From contig NZ_JAMTCT010000005.1 of assembly GCF_024171995.1 (NCBI RefSeq), positions 186,001 through 250,000 on the forward strand: DNA of 64,000 bases, in the 5' to 3' direction. Below are positions 63,505 to 64,000 of this stretch, piece by piece (within the stretch, counting starts at the first letter, position 1; each line of letters opens with the position of its first letter). This stretch comes from Promicromonospora umidemergens. GTDB lineage: Bacteria > Actinomycetota > Actinomycetes > Actinomycetales > Cellulomonadaceae. A program made the translations under genes and the position numbers. The notes beneath the pieces are model-generated. The model was not told the origin of the DNA. It ran no database searches and saw only the letters and a program-made list of their open reading frames with translations.

Positions 63505-64000
63505 ATGCATACCGCACCACGAGACCTCGCCCGCCCGCCCGCCGCCCCGCGGCAGGGCCTGCGCATCACCCCGCTCGGCGGCATCGGCGAGATCGGCCGA
63601 AACATGACCGTCTTCGAGCACGAGGGCAAGCTGCTCGTCGTCGACTGCGGGGTCCTCTTCCCTGAGGACACCCAGCCGGGGATCGACGTCATCCTGCCCG
63701 ACTTCACGAGCATCGAGGGCCGCCTCGACGACATCGAGGCCATCGTGCTCACGCACGGGCACGAGGACCACATCGGCGGGGTGCCCTACCTGCTCAAGCA
63801 GCGCCCGGACATCCCCGTCGTGGGGTCAGAGCTGACGCTGGCGTTCCTGTCCGCGAAGCTGGTCGAGCACGGCATCAAGCCAGTGCTCGCGCGGGTCGAG
63901 GCCGGCGACCGGCACACGACGGGTCCGTTCTCGCTCGAGTTCATCGCCGTCAACCACTCGATCCCCGACGGGCTCGCCGTCGCGATCCGGACCGCCGCAG
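63505..64000 (+). CDS. rnj: Ribonuclease J (3' truncated by window end)
   Basis: 165 residues visible, ATG at 63505, RBS GGAGGG. A metallo-beta-lactamase/beta-CASP RNase: ITPLGGIGEIGRNMTVFE near the N terminus, FPEDTQPGIDVILPDF, and the zinc motif THGHEDHIGG. It processes and degrades mRNA and rRNA with endo- and 5' exonuclease activity. The beta-CASP and C-terminal domains lie beyond the window. A short N-terminal Pro/Arg-rich tail is present, typical of actinobacteria. Confidence 0.95.
   Translation, partial: MHTAPRDLARPPAAPRQGLRITPLGGIGEIGRNMTVFEHEGKLLVVDCGVLFPEDTQPGIDVILPDFTSIEGRLDDIEAIVLTHGHEDHIGGVPYLLKQRPDIPVVGSELTLAFLSAKLVEHGIKPVLARVEAGDRHTTGPFSLEFIAVNHSIPDGLAVAIRTAA

Overview
The window is chromosomal DNA of a high-GC actinobacterium, probably a member of the Micrococcales near Promicromonosporaceae or Cellulomonadaceae. 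The evidence is strongly GC-biased third codon positions, many GTG and TTG starts, ATGA gene overlaps, group II truncated haemoglobin GlbO, RNase J, F420-type oxidoreductase, EttA, an AA10 lytic polysaccharide monooxygenase and a multidomain GH43 arabinan-type enzyme. This placement is inferred from gene content; no rRNA gene is present.

Layout. 1-3148: a peptide/nickel-type ABC importer (two permeases and a double ATPase). 3228-6989: sulfotransferase, an atypical cytochrome P450 and a ferric-reductase-like membrane protein, all on the minus strand. 7171-13226: LigB-type DNA ligase, a SnoaL protein divergent from an XRE regulator, an unknown gene, a permease remnant, a winged-helix (AlkZ-like) protein and a secreted sugar isomerase-like protein; then tRNA-Arg(TCT). 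13575-25138: a long plus-strand block that begins and ends with a two-gene dynamin-like GTPase module and contains ssb, ettA and two kinase-fold proteins that lack the catalytic aspartate. 25177-30000: thioesterases, GlbO, a lone PTS IIB protein and an MscS channel. 30116-41912: MalQ, a Gln-rich membrane protein, PepN, PepO, RpiB, a Nei/Fpg glycosylase, an Eis-type acetyltransferase and an alkyltransferase-like protein. 41953-49715: a 5'-nucleotidase-like secreted protein, an LLM oxidoreductase, an MmcQ/YjbR protein, cysK-cysE, an LPMO, a decayed GNAT gene and small membrane proteins. 49789-54531: an Erm 23S rRNA methyltransferase with a putative stalling leader, divergent from a 1186-residue GH43 protein. 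54593-64000: a PadR-controlled FtsX-type ABC system, RF3, an AI-2E family transporter, MerR divergent from a SulP transporter, and the start of RNase J.

The least expected features are the duplicated GTPase module with its pseudokinase pair; three families of short palindromic intergenic repeats, of which one 66-bp element occurs three times at identical length and supplies the last codons of one gene; a P450 lacking the ExxR arginine; a candidate macrolide-stalling leader in front of erm; and several near-perfect operator palindromes (MerR, XRE, PadR, LacI-like). No prophage, insertion sequence or CRISPR array was seen.
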